Positions 8,014-16,327 of a stretch of DNA of 64,000 bases are shown piece after piece. The translations under genes and the position numbers were made by a program. The notes under the pieces are model-generated. The model made no database searches. It was given only the letters and a program-made list of their open reading frames with translations, and was not told the origin of the DNA. Numbering within the stretch: position 1 is the stretch's first letter; every line of letters starts with the position of its first letter. Origin of the DNA: Haloparvum alkalitolerans (GTDB taxonomy: Archaea; Halobacteriota; Halobacteria; Halobacteriales; Haloferacaceae); NCBI RefSeq assembly GCF_050122995.1, contig NZ_JBNLIA010000003.1:1-64000 (forward strand). Direction: 5' to 3'.

Positions 8014-8213
8014 CGCTCCCTCTTGTCGACCCCCGCCTAAAGCGGTTTGGCTCGCGAGGGGACACACCGTGCGGTCGGCGCTCGCGAACGGCTCGGTATC
8101 CGTCGGCGCCACGAACCGCCCGACAGACGGCCACCGGCGACCGCGGGTGCAGATAACCGCCGCCGTTGTGCGCCATCGAAGCGATTAAGCGCCGGACCGC
8201 CGAACCTCGGGAT

Positions 8214-8480
8214 ATGCAACACCTCATCATCCGTGGGGACCCCGGGATCCGCCGGGACGCGGTGATCGACTACGAGGGTGAGGAGCTGGTGTGTTTCTCC
8301 GTCACTCGGCAGGGCGACTGGCACGGCCCCGACGAGCCCCAGCTCTGGTGTACCGTCGGCACCGAGGACGAGCGCGAAACCTACGCCAAACGCGAGTACG
8401 TCTCCCACTGGCTCGACGTGGAGACGATCGACGCCGAGGCGGTCGACGTGATCAAGGCGTCGGGCGACCTCGCGGTCTGA
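8214..8480 (+). CDS. HAH_0734 family protein
   Basis: An 88-residue soluble protein (MQHLIIRGDPGIRRDAV, then VCFSVTRQGDWHGPDEPQLW, then YVSHWLDVETIDAEAVDVI) that matches a short, highly conserved haloarchaeal family known only as HAH_0734. No function is established. The start is set by a GATTAAGC box at 8183-8190, about 28 bases upstream of the ATG, i.e. a leaderless mRNA. Divergent from the rhomboid gene and convergent with cetZ. Confidence 0.85.
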   Translation: MQHLIIRGDPGIRRDAVIDYEGEELVCFSVTRQGDWHGPDEPQLWCTVGTEDERETYAKREYVSHWLDVETIDAEAVDVIKASGDLAV

Positions 8481-8567
8481 CCGGCCAGCCGCCGTCGCGG
8501 CCCCGCGGATTTCTGTGACCCGCCGCTCGCCGAGCGACGGAACCGTGTCGACGAGAGCGATCCCCGG

Positions 8568-9656
8568 TCACAGCAGCCCGTCGAGCTCGTCGTTGTCGAA
8601 CGCGGCGCTCGGATCCTCCCGAGCGCGTTCTTCCTCGTCCGTCTCCTCCGCGGCCTGCCTGGCGCGCTCGAGGAACCGCTGGACGCGGTCCGACCGCTCG
8701 ACGCCCGCCAGCAACACGATCGACGCGAGCCGGTCGGAGTCGAGCGGGAAGTCGCCGCCGCGGACCTCCATGCTCCCCGTCTCGTCTTCCAGCCAGCGGC
8801 GGGACTTCTCGACGCCCTTCCGCGGGATCCGGTCGGGGCCCCCCGCGACGGCCAGCAGCGCGGCGTCCGCGGTCGTCGCCTCGGGCAGGCTCAGACCGGT
8901 CATCACGGATTTCCTCGTCGTGCTGATGACGATGTTGAGGTTCTCCTCCGGGTCCTCGGCGGCCGGGGCGTCGGCGTAGCCCACGGCCGCGACGCCGCCC
9001 GCACGCAGGGTGTTTATCACTTCGCTGGCGTCGACCACGGACTCCCCGACGCCCTGCGTCGCCTCGCCCGCCGCGAGCAGGAGCCCCACGCGCTTCGCGA
9101 GCTTGCGGTTGAGCGCGTCGTACCCCTCGGTGACGCTCTCGCCGCTCGCGCGCCACGCGTCGTTGGCGAGCAGTATCGTCGCGTCGGCCTCCCGGAGCGT
9201 CGTCTTCAGCGAGCGCCCGGCGTTCACCTGATACAGCGCCCCCTCGTCGCGGCCGGGGAGGACGCCGAGCGCATAGATCGGCACGTCGTACACGCGCTGC
9301 AGCTCCCGGATCAGGACGGGCGCGCCGCCCGAACCCGTCCCGCCGCCGAGTCCGGCGACGACGAAGACGGCTTCCGCCTCGGAGGTGATGAGCGACGAGA
9401 GCGTGCCCAGCACCTCCCCGGCGTCGGCCTGCATCACCTCGGCGCCGAGCTCGTTGTCGCCGCCGACGCCGTGGCCGCTCACGCGGTCCTGTCCGATCAG
9501 CACCGTTTCCAGTGGGAGGGGGTCGAGGTCCGCCGCGGCGGTGTTGACGGCGACCGCGTCCACCACCGCGCCGAACCCCATCTCGGCGTCGAACTCGGCG
9601 AGGGCGGTCGCGATCTTCCCCCCGGCCTGGCCGACGCCGACGAGGACGGTCTTCAT
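8568..9656 (-). CDS. cetZ: CetZ-family tubulin-like GTPase
   Basis: Archaeal tubulin-superfamily protein; characterised members control haloarchaeal cell shape and motility. The 362 residues begin MKTVLVGVGQAGGKIA, the family's nucleotide-binding N-terminus, and carry the tubulin signature GGGTGSGGAP around residue 103. The central NAGRSLKTTL and the absence of the FtsZ-specific C-terminal domain sequence point to CetZ, not FtsZ. Which CetZ paralogue it is cannot be told here. The frame opens further upstream but ATG 9656 matches the family N-terminus. A true FtsZ1 lies 46 kb away in this window. Confidence 0.88.
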   Translation of the reverse strand: MKTVLVGVGQAGGKIATALAEFDAEMGFGAVVDAVAVNTAAADLDPLPLETVLIGQDRVSGHGVGGDNELGAEVMQADAGEVLGTLSSLITSEAEAVFVVAGLGGGTGSGGAPVLIRELQRVYDVPIYALGVLPGRDEGALYQVNAGRSLKTTLREADATILLANDAWRASGESVTEGYDALNRKLAKRVGLLLAAGEATQGVGESVVDASEVINTLRAGGVAAVGYADAPAAEDPEENLNIVISTTRKSVMTGLSLPEATTADAALLAVAGGPDRIPRKGVEKSRRWLEDETGSMEVRGGDFPLDSDRLASIVLLAGVERSDRVQRFLERARQAAEETDEEERAREDPSAAFDNDELDGLL

Positions 9657-9775
9657 GAGGAGCACTGTCGCCGCGCCGACCATCAACGTTTCCCCGCCCC
9701 GGCCGGCGCCCCTACCGTCGACCATATCCCACCTCCATCCCCGACGCTTAAACCGGATACCGAGCCATCCGGCGC

Positions 9776-10420
9776 ATGCACGACGGAGACGCCGACGCGG
9801 AGTCGACTCGCCCCGAGAGCATGTCGGAGCCGGCCGTCTCGTCCGAGGGCCCGGAACGGGATGCTCGCAGCGACACCACGGCTGCGGCGGCGCTCGCGGA
9901 GCGTGTCGCCGCCCTCGAACGCGCGGTCGCCGAACGGGAGTCGCCGCGGGCCCGAGGTACGGATTCGCCGGCCGAGACGGGCGATCCTCTCTCCGACGAG
10001 ACCGTTACCCGACTCGAAGAGCTCGACGACCGCTTCGCAGCACTTCACGAACGCCTCGACGAACTGGATGCTGCGGTACAGGCGCTTCGAGGATACGCAG
10101 GCGGGGTTCGGGCAGTCAACGAGGAGGTGGAGCGACGGGCCGACCTCGCACTCGCGACCGCTCGGTCGGGAGTGTCCGGAGAGCCGGGAGAGGAGACACG
10201 CGGCGAACCCGCGGTCGATCCCCCCGAGGAGGAGGCAACCCGTGGACCGCGACCGACCGAGGACCGCCCCATCGACGCGGCGCTCCCGGACCAGCCGGCG
10301 GTCGCGGCCGCGGTCCCGGACACGGCTGAGGCGGACGCCGCCGACGGTCCGAGCGACGGCGGCGACCGGACCGACGGGCTCGCTCCGGGGGTCGTCGACC
10401 GACTGCGCGACGCCCTGTGA
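9776..10420 (+). CDS. Coiled-coil protein at the head of the pilus-like operon (DUF7310-like)
   Basis: A 214-residue, very acidic, soluble protein. Residues about 40-125 look like a coiled coil (ALAERVAALERAVAERE, then TRLEELDDRFAALHERLDEL); the rest is low-complexity Asp/Glu/Ala/Pro text. It has no signal peptide. The family (DUF7310 as recalled) sits beside the secretion ATPase in haloarchaea, so a cytoplasmic adaptor role is inferred from position. The stop overlaps the next start by four bases (GTGA), so translation is probably coupled. A TTAAAC stretch lies about 28 bases upstream of ATG 9776. Confidence 0.75.
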   Translation: MHDGDADAESTRPESMSEPAVSSEGPERDARSDTTAAAALAERVAALERAVAERESPRARGTDSPAETGDPLSDETVTRLEELDDRFAALHERLDELDAAVQALRGYAGGVRAVNEEVERRADLALATARSGVSGEPGEETRGEPAVDPPEEEATRGPRPTEDRPIDAALPDQPAVAAAVPDTAEADAADGPSDGGDRTDGLAPGVVDRLRDAL

Positions 10421-10995
10421 TCCGCGCGGTCCTCGCGGCGGCGACGGCGGTCGCGCTGCTGGCCGCGGCGGGGCCGGCGCTGGCGGACGCGCGTGCCGAG
10501 ACCACCGCGGACCGGATCGCGACCGCCGGCGAGCGGCTGGACCGGGCCGCGGCCGACCTCGCGGCGGACTCGGCCGCTGCCCGACCCGGCGAACCGGCGG
10601 CACGGCGGACGGTCCGCGTTAGTGTCCCGGCCGGGTTCGACGCCGCCCCGGTCGCGTTCGCCGGAATCGGCCCGCGGTCCGCGTTCCGTGGTTCGTCCGG
10701 CGGTTCGGCGGGATCCGGGGCGGACGCAGGGACGGGCTCCAGCCCGGGCTCCGACCCAGGCATCGCGACGCGGGCCGGCTCCGAGCGCGGCGTGCGACAG
10801 GACGACGCCGAGGGCGATCCGACGGCGCTCGGATACCGAATCCGCGAGCGGCCGACCCGGACGATTCCGATCCCGAGCGTGACGACGGCCGGCGGGAGTG
10901 TGGTCGAACTCGACCGGGGGACGACCCGGATTCGGCTTCGATACGTTCGCCTCGAAGGGAGACCCTCGGTCGTCCTGTCGCGACCTCATTCTTAA
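10417..10995 (+). CDS. Secreted protein of the pilus-like operon (DUF7311-like)
   Basis: 192 residues starting at GTG 10417, overlapping the previous stop. The N-terminus IRAVLAAATAVALLAAAGPALADA is a plausible signal peptide with Ala-x-Ala cleavage. Next come an amphipathic Ala/Asp-rich helix, a Gly/Ser-rich low-complexity linker (about 88-115), and a short C-terminal beta-like region (IRLRYVRLEGRPSVVL). It matches a haloarchaeal family (DUF7311 as recalled) found only next to pilus-type ATPases. An exported structural or assembly role is inferred from context. Confidence 0.72.
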   Translation: MIRAVLAAATAVALLAAAGPALADARAETTADRIATAGERLDRAAADLAADSAAARPGEPAARRTVRVSVPAGFDAAPVAFAGIGPRSAFRGSSGGSAGSGADAGTGSSPGSDPGIATRAGSERGVRQDDAEGDPTALGYRIRERPTRTIPIPSVTTAGGSVVELDRGTTRIRLRYVRLEGRPSVVLSRPHS

Positions 10996-10998
10996 ATC
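10990..10998 (+). promoter_or_regulatory. Internal TATA-like box before the secretion ATPase gene
   Basis: TCTTAAATC, centred about 27 bases upstream of ATG 11021 and overlapping the end of the preceding gene. It suggests that the ATPase and TadC-like genes can be transcribed independently of the two upstream genes. Confidence 0.5.
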
Positions 10999-11020
10999 GG
11001 AAGCGGAGACCAACCGGCGC

Positions 11021-13006
11021 ATGGATCTGATCGACCGCGTCCGAACCGGTGCTCTCGCCGTGCGCGACCGCGTTCGGGACGGTGACGCGGCCGCGTCCCG
11101 CTGCGAGTGCGAAGCGTCGTTCACGGAGCCGTCCGGAACCGCGGTCGCCGATCGGACGGTACTGACCGTCGACGCCGACGGCTGTCACGGCGCCGGTCGG
11201 CTGGCCGAGCGGCCTGCGTGCCGCCGTACGGTGATCGCGGCGCTGACGAACCGCGACGCGAACGCAGTCAGCGTGAGGTGTCGTGGCCTCGAGCGTCGAT
11301 ACGCCGGACGCGCCGCGGCCTTCCTGGTCGCGGCTGGCCGGTTCCGGGAACGCGTTCGGTTCCACGAGGACCGGCTGGCCGATCGCGCCGCGACCGACCC
11401 GCTGGGAGCGGCCACCGAGGCAGTCGGCCGCGCCGGCGCCCCCGCACGCGCGGTCGCCGAAACCGGTCTCGCTGCGATCGCCGAGGAAGCGGCCGGGTAC
11501 GACGACCTTCTGCGCCCCTTCGTCGGGCCGACCGTCGGGACCGCGCGCGTCGCCGCGCGACTCCCGACCGGAGCGATGCTCCGCGACCGATGGGAGACCG
11601 GAACCGGCGCAACCGTCCGGATCTACGACGGCGACGGGCCCTTGCGAACGTATCATCTGACCCCGCCGTCGGCCGAGCTCGAAGACGACGCTCTCGCAAC
11701 GCTCGCTGACGCGCGGGAGCGCTTGCTCGGGAACGGACACGCCGGGGAACGCGCGCCGGGTCGGGCCGTACGTGCCGTCGCGGACGCCGACGATCCGGTC
11801 GAGGAGATCGCGGACGTGCTGTGCAAGCACGCGCGCGGCTTCGGAGTCCTCTCCGACGTGTTCGCGGACGACCACGTCAGCGACGCCTTCCTCGCGCCCC
11901 CCGTCTCCGAGACGCCCCTCCGCGTGGTCGTCGACGGCGAGCGGCTGACCACGAACGTACGCGTGCCGCCTGCCGGCGCCGCGACGCTCGCCTCGCGGCT
12001 CCGACGCGCGAGCGGCGACGGCTTCTCGCGGGCGGCGCCGACCCTCGACGCGACGCTCGACACCGAGGGCGGCCCCGTCCGCGTGGCGGCGACGACCGAC
12101 CCCGCGAGCGACGGGCTCGGGTTCGCGTTCCGGCGCGGCGGCGAGGACGCGTGGACGCTCCCCGGGCTGGTCGACGCCGGTACGTTGACGGCGCGAGCCG
12201 CCGGCCTGCTCTCGGTCGCGACGGAGCGCGGCGTGGCGGCGCTCGTGGCGGGGGGCCGCGGTGCCGGAAAAACGACGACGCTCGGCGCGCTGCTCTGGGA
12301 GCTCCCGTCGACCGAGCGCGTCGTGCTCGTCGAGGACACGCCGGAGCTCCCGGCCGCCTCGCTTCGCGGGGCCGACCGCGACGTCCAGCGACTCAACACC
12401 GACCCCGGAGCGGGCGCGGCGCCGACGCCGTCCGAAGCGGTCCGAACGGCACTCAGGCTCGGTGACGGAGCGCTCGTCGTCGGCGAAGTCCGGGGGGAGG
12501 AGGCGGCGGCGCTGTACGAGGCGATGCGGGTCGGCGCCGGCGGCGACGCCGTTCTCGGAACGATCCACGGCTCGTCGGGTCCCGAGGTGCGCGAGCGCGT
12601 CGTCGAGGATCTCGGCGTGGCGCCTTCCGCCTTCGCCAGCACGGACCTCCTGGTCACGCTCGCCGACCACGAAGTCACCGAGATAAGCGAGGTGTGCGGC
12701 GGTCGCGACGACACGGGGGCGGAAGGGGCCGGCTGCGTACGGTTCGAGCCGCTGTTCGAGCGGGGAACGGACGGGCTCGCGCCGACCGGCCGGATCGACC
12801 GCGGAGAGAGCCGCCTCGTCGCGGGGCTCGCGGCGTCGACGGAGCGCTACGCCGACGTGCTTCGTCGCGTCGACGCCAGGACGACCGCCCTGCGAACGCT
12901 CGTCGACGAGGACCGGACGCGCCCCCGCGACGTGGCCGCGGCCGTGGCCGACCGTGAGCGGGCGTGCGGGACCGGATCGTCAGTCGACACGGGGGCGACC
13001 GAATGA
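11021..13006 (+). CDS. Type II/IV secretion system ATPase (PilB/TadA/GspE-like)
   Basis: A 661-residue motor ATPase that would power assembly of a type IV pilus-like structure at the membrane. The N-terminal half is divergent and has a Cys cluster (CECEAS, near residue 28). The C-terminal half has the nucleotide-binding signatures: Walker A GGRGAGKTTT (about 411-420), an Asp-box-like VVLVEDTPELP, Walker B-like ALVVGEVRGEEAAALYEAM (about 485-503) and His box GTIHGSS (about 513). ATG 11021 follows a TATA box; the frame opens earlier but without protein-like sequence. Its stop overlaps the next start (ATGA), as for PilB/PilC pairs. Confidence 0.9.
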   Translation: MDLIDRVRTGALAVRDRVRDGDAAASRCECEASFTEPSGTAVADRTVLTVDADGCHGAGRLAERPACRRTVIAALTNRDANAVSVRCRGLERRYAGRAAAFLVAAGRFRERVRFHEDRLADRAATDPLGAATEAVGRAGAPARAVAETGLAAIAEEAAGYDDLLRPFVGPTVGTARVAARLPTGAMLRDRWETGTGATVRIYDGDGPLRTYHLTPPSAELEDDALATLADARERLLGNGHAGERAPGRAVRAVADADDPVEEIADVLCKHARGFGVLSDVFADDHVSDAFLAPPVSETPLRVVVDGERLTTNVRVPPAGAATLASRLRRASGDGFSRAAPTLDATLDTEGGPVRVAATTDPASDGLGFAFRRGGEDAWTLPGLVDAGTLTARAAGLLSVATERGVAALVAGGRGAGKTTTLGALLWELPSTERVVLVEDTPELPAASLRGADRDVQRLNTDPGAGAAPTPSEAVRTALRLGDGALVVGEVRGEEAAALYEAMRVGAGGDAVLGTIHGSSGPEVRERVVEDLGVAPSAFASTDLLVTLADHEVTEISEVCGGRDDTGAEGAGCVRFEPLFERGTDGLAPTGRIDRGESRLVAGLAASTERYADVLRRVDARTTALRTLVDEDRTRPRDVAAAVADRERACGTGSSVDTGATE

Positions 13007-14817
13007 GCGACGGCGCGGACCGTCCCTGGACGGACGAGCCAAGCGAGGAACTCCGGCGAGCGCTCGCGTTCCGCGACCGGGACGAGGACGCGGAGGCGGT
13101 GCTGACCCGCGGCTACCGGCGCGGCGCCGTCGTCGGAGCGCTGTGCGGAGCGGCCGGCGTCGCGTTGTCGTCCCTCGGCGTGCTTCCCGGCGGGAGCGTC
13201 CGATCCGTCGCCGTCCCGGCGCTGCTCTCCGTCGCGGGCGCGCTCGCGGTCGTCCACGTCTCCCACCGTCTTCCCGTCTGGCTGGCGGGCGTGGCGCGGA
13301 CCCGCGCCCTCGGTGCGGCGCCCGGACTGGTGGGACGTGCGGTGCTCCGAATGCGGATCGAACCGTCGCTGGAGCGGGCGGTCGCGTTCGCCGGCGGAGC
13401 GGACGGGGGACCGCTCGCCGCGAGCCTCCGCGGTCACGCCCGGCGAGCGCGGGGGCGCCCCGACGCCGGACTGTGTGCGTTCGCGAACGAGTGGACCCCG
13501 TGGTTCCCCGCGCTGGAGCGCGCCACGACGCTGTTGCGGGCGGCGGCGACCGCCCCGTCGGAGCGTCGCGACCGCTGTCTGGACCGCGCGCTCGACGCCG
13601 TGGTGGCCGGCGCGGACGACCGCATGGCGGCGTTCGTCGGCGACGTTCGTGGCCCGGTCTCGGGGATCTACGCGTTCGGCGTCCTGCTCCCCCTCGCACT
13701 CGTCGCGCTGCTGCCCGCTGCGAGCGCCGCCGGCGTCCCGGTCGGCGCCGCGACCATGGCAACCGTCTACGTCGTCCTGCTGCCGTCGGCCCTCTGTGCC
13801 GCCGGCGGCTGGCTCCTGCTTCGGCGTCCGGTGGCATTCCCGCCCCCGCGCGTTACCACAGACCATCCCGACGTCTCGGATCGGGATTTCGCCTCCCTCG
13901 GAGCGGGTGTGGTCGCCGGAATCGTGGGGGGCGTCGTCGCCGGGGCCGTCGTCGCCGAGTGGGCCGTTCCGGTCGCCGTGGTCGGCGCGGGGGTGGGGAC
14001 GGCGCTGTTCGTCGCCGCGCGCCCCCGTCGGCGCGTACTGGAACGCGTTCGTGATCTGGAGGCCGGCCTCGCGGACGCGATGACCGTGGTCGGCGGACAC
14101 GTCGCGGAGGGGGTCGCGGTCGAACGCGCGGTCGCTCGGGCGGGAGAGTCGGTCGCCGGACCGACGGGCGAGGCGTTCGCCGACGCGGCGGCGCGTGGGC
14201 GGACGCTCCGTATCGGGGTCCGGGAGTCATTCCTCGGCGAGGGCGGCCCGCTGGCCGCGGTCCCGAGCGCGCGAGCCCGCGGGGTCGCGGCGCTGCTCGC
14301 GCTCGCCGCCCGGGAGGGACGACCGGCCGGTGACGTGCTGCTCGAACTCGCCGATCAGCTCGATGACCTTCGCGGGCTCGAACGCGAGGCGACGAGGCGG
14401 CTCGCGACCGTCACGCGCACGCTCTCGAACACCGCGGCGCTGTTCGGACCGCTGGTCGGCGGCGCGACCGTCGCCCTCGCGGCCGGACTGGTCGGGGACA
14501 CCGGCACGACCGTTCCGACACTTGGTGCCGAAACGGGCGGGCTCGAGGCTTCGGGTGTTCCCGGTTCGTCCGGAGCCACGGGAGCGAAAGCCGGGGAGGG
14601 GGGCGTACCGGGGGCCGAAAACGCGCTGTCCGTCGCCGTTCTCGGCCGCATCGTCGGCGCGTACGTCCTCCTGCTCTCGGTCGTTCTGACGACGATCGCC
14701 ACCGTCCTGGAACGCGGTGCGAGCGCGACGCTCGTCGCGTACCGGGTCGGGATCGCGCTTCCGACCGCGACCGCGACGTATCTGGCTGCGTTCGTCGGGG
14801 CCGGGTTGCTGCTGTGA
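13003..14817 (+). CDS. TadC/PilC-like membrane platform protein (type II secretion system F family)
   Basis: A 604-residue polytopic membrane protein, the expected partner of the ATPase, which its start codon overlaps by four bases. It has two similar halves. Each has soluble helical segments of the F-domain type (SLERAVAFAGGADGGPLAASL and AVERAVARAGESVAGPTGEAF) followed by pairs of hydrophobic helices (about nine in total, for example GVLLPLALVALLPAASA and AYVLLLSVVLTTIATVL). In archaeal pilus systems this protein anchors the ATPase and the growing fibre. The pairing with the ATPase makes the assignment firm, although the sequence is divergent. Confidence 0.85.
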   Translation: MSDGADRPWTDEPSEELRRALAFRDRDEDAEAVLTRGYRRGAVVGALCGAAGVALSSLGVLPGGSVRSVAVPALLSVAGALAVVHVSHRLPVWLAGVARTRALGAAPGLVGRAVLRMRIEPSLERAVAFAGGADGGPLAASLRGHARRARGRPDAGLCAFANEWTPWFPALERATTLLRAAATAPSERRDRCLDRALDAVVAGADDRMAAFVGDVRGPVSGIYAFGVLLPLALVALLPAASAAGVPVGAATMATVYVVLLPSALCAAGGWLLLRRPVAFPPPRVTTDHPDVSDRDFASLGAGVVAGIVGGVVAGAVVAEWAVPVAVVGAGVGTALFVAARPRRRVLERVRDLEAGLADAMTVVGGHVAEGVAVERAVARAGESVAGPTGEAFADAAARGRTLRIGVRESFLGEGGPLAAVPSARARGVAALLALAAREGRPAGDVLLELADQLDDLRGLEREATRRLATVTRTLSNTAALFGPLVGGATVALAAGLVGDTGTTVPTLGAETGGLEASGVPGSSGATGAKAGEGGVPGAENALSVAVLGRIVGAYVLLLSVVLTTIATVLERGASATLVAYRVGIALPTATATYLAAFVGAGLLL

Positions 14818-14827
14818 CCGCCCGCAC

Positions 14828-14835
14828 GTTTAAGC
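14828..14835 (+). promoter_or_regulatory. TATA-like box inside the pilus-like operon
   Basis: GTTTAAGC, centred about 28 bases upstream of ATG 14860, in the 42-base gap after the TadC-like gene. It implies a second leaderless transcript for the four downstream exported-protein genes. Confidence 0.6.
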
Positions 14836-14859
14836 CACAGACCGAGCCCAACCCGGGCC

Positions 14860-15327
14860 ATGTTCGAGGTCCCACTCGACGGACTGTACGCGTGGGTCGG
14901 CGTCGCCGCGCTCAGCGTCGCGGTACTGGGCGTGGCGTCCGCGCTTCCCAGCGCCCCGGCGCCCGACGCCGCCGGCGCCGCGGCGACGGTCGACGCCGTC
15001 GCGGGCGGCGACTACCCGGCCACCGGCGAGCACGGAATCGCGGCGGAGCGCATCCGGATCACTCCCGAGCGCATCGTCCTCGACGGCGAGGGTGGCACGG
15101 CGAGCGCCGGGTTTCGTCGGGGGGCGGTGACGCCGGTCCGGGGGAACGGCCGACTGGCGCGCGTCCTTCGCGGCGCCCCGCCCTCGGCCGTCTTCGATTC
15201 CTCGGGGGCGTTCGCGGCCGCGGCGCGGAACGCGCGCGAGACCGAACCGGAATGGCGCACGGCGTCCGATCGGCTCCGAATCCGGCGGGTTCACTGGGGG
15301 GACGTGCATGTCACGCTTGTCGGATAG
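14860..15327 (+). CDS. Membrane-anchored protein of the pilus-like operon (DUF7283-like)
   Basis: 155 residues with one N-terminal hydrophobic helix (about 8-29, LYAWVGVAALSVAVLGVAS) and a predicted extracytoplasmic domain containing ERIRITPERIVLDGEGG. There is no canonical pilin peptidase site (R-G-Q/V) before the helix, so it may be pseudopilin-like or a simple anchored protein. It matches a haloarchaeal family (DUF7283 as recalled) restricted to this gene order. The next gene starts 20 bases before its stop, indicating tight translational coupling. Confidence 0.72.
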   Translation: MFEVPLDGLYAWVGVAALSVAVLGVASALPSAPAPDAAGAAATVDAVAGGDYPATGEHGIAAERIRITPERIVLDGEGGTASAGFRRGAVTPVRGNGRLARVLRGAPPSAVFDSSGAFAAAARNARETEPEWRTASDRLRIRRVHWGDVHVTLVG

Positions 15328-15706
15328 GGGGTGGGCCGACCCCGTCGCGGCGCTCGTCGCGCTGGCGGCCGTCGGCGCCGGAATGGCGGTGTACGTTGGC
15401 GTTCTGCATGGAGTCGACGACGCGGGGAGCGGTGGTCGCCCCGCCGACATCCTCGACCGTGTTCACGACGCGACGGCCGACGGCGGAGTCGCGAGGCCCG
15501 CGAACCTGACGGTCCCCGACGGTGTGGTCGGGGAACACCGGGCGGTTCGTGCGCGTCTGTCGGCAGGGGAACGGCGATGGACCGCCGGCGATCCGCGACC
15601 ACCGGAAGGAGGCGCACCGACGCACACCGCTCAGCGGTCGGTTCCGGTCCGGACCGCTCCGGGAGAGAACAGCCCCGGAACGCTCCGCGTGGTGGTGTGG
15701 ACGTGA
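15308..15706 (+). CDS. Membrane-anchored protein of the pilus-like operon (DUF7284/7285-like)
   Basis: 132 residues. After a short charged N-terminus (MSRLSDRGWADP) comes a hydrophobic helix (VAALVALAAVGAGMAVYVGV, about 13-32); the rest is hydrophilic and Arg/Pro-rich with no recognised domain. The charged-then-hydrophobic start resembles class III signal peptides of archaeal pilins, but the processing motif is not convincing. Overlaps 20 bases with the upstream gene and four bases (GTGA) with the downstream gene. Function inferred only from operon position. Confidence 0.68.
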   Translation: MSRLSDRGWADPVAALVALAAVGAGMAVYVGVLHGVDDAGSGGRPADILDRVHDATADGGVARPANLTVPDGVVGEHRAVRARLSAGERRWTAGDPRPPEGGAPTHTAQRSVPVRTAPGENSPGTLRVVVWT

Positions 15707-16326
15707 CGAGCACCGTCCTCGACGTGACGGTCTTTCTGCTGTGTCTGTCGGCCGGCGTCGGCGTGCTCGCGAGCGGGGGAGCGGTCGACGGCGGGAACCG
15801 CGCCGCGTCCCCGGGCGCCGTGGCGGTCGCGGACGTGGTCGCCGGGACGACCGCGTCCGTCGAGTATCGGACCGCACCGCGTGGCGAGGCCACGTCCGAC
15901 GCCGACGCGAGCGGCGAGAAGCGGTCCGCCACGCACCACGCAACGCTGGCCGAACTGATCGCCCGCGGTGCGATGATCGAGGCGGACGGGACGCGTGTGG
16001 GGGCGGGCGACTACCCGGAAGCGGTCCGGGAGGTCGTTCGAGAGGTCCTCCGCGACCTGCGTGGTGGCCGGATCCGGTTGAGTGCGTTCCGCTCCCCCGA
16101 GGGAACCGTCCGGTCCCCGTTCGTCGTCGGTGAGAAGCCGCCGCCGAACGTCGACGTTGACGTGGCCGTCGTCACCGCTCCGGGGGATCGGAGATCGAGA
16201 GAGCGTGACGCGAGCACCGACCGGACGGCGGTCGCCGCCGCGAGTCATGGGCGCGACGGTGACACAGCGGCTCGTGGCGGCATCGAGGCCCCCGGACGCG
16301 TCCGGATCGTCGTGGAGGTGTGGTGA
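15703..16326 (+). CDS. Membrane-anchored protein of the pilus-like operon (DUF7285-like)
   Basis: 207 residues starting at GTG 15703, overlapping the previous stop. An N-terminal hydrophobic segment (VLDVTVFLLCLSAGVGVLAS, about 5-24) is followed by an extracytoplasmic region with GNRAASPGAVAVADVVAGTT and a helix YPEAVREVVREVLRDL. The C-terminal quarter is Arg/Asp-rich and probably disordered. Haloarchaea-only family; function unknown beyond its place between the secretion platform and the large exported protein. Confidence 0.7.
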   Translation: MTSTVLDVTVFLLCLSAGVGVLASGGAVDGGNRAASPGAVAVADVVAGTTASVEYRTAPRGEATSDADASGEKRSATHHATLAELIARGAMIEADGTRVGAGDYPEAVREVVREVLRDLRGGRIRLSAFRSPEGTVRSPFVVGEKPPPNVDVDVAVVTAPGDRRSRERDASTDRTAVAAASHGRDGDTAARGGIEAPGRVRIVVEVW

Positions 16327-16327
16327 G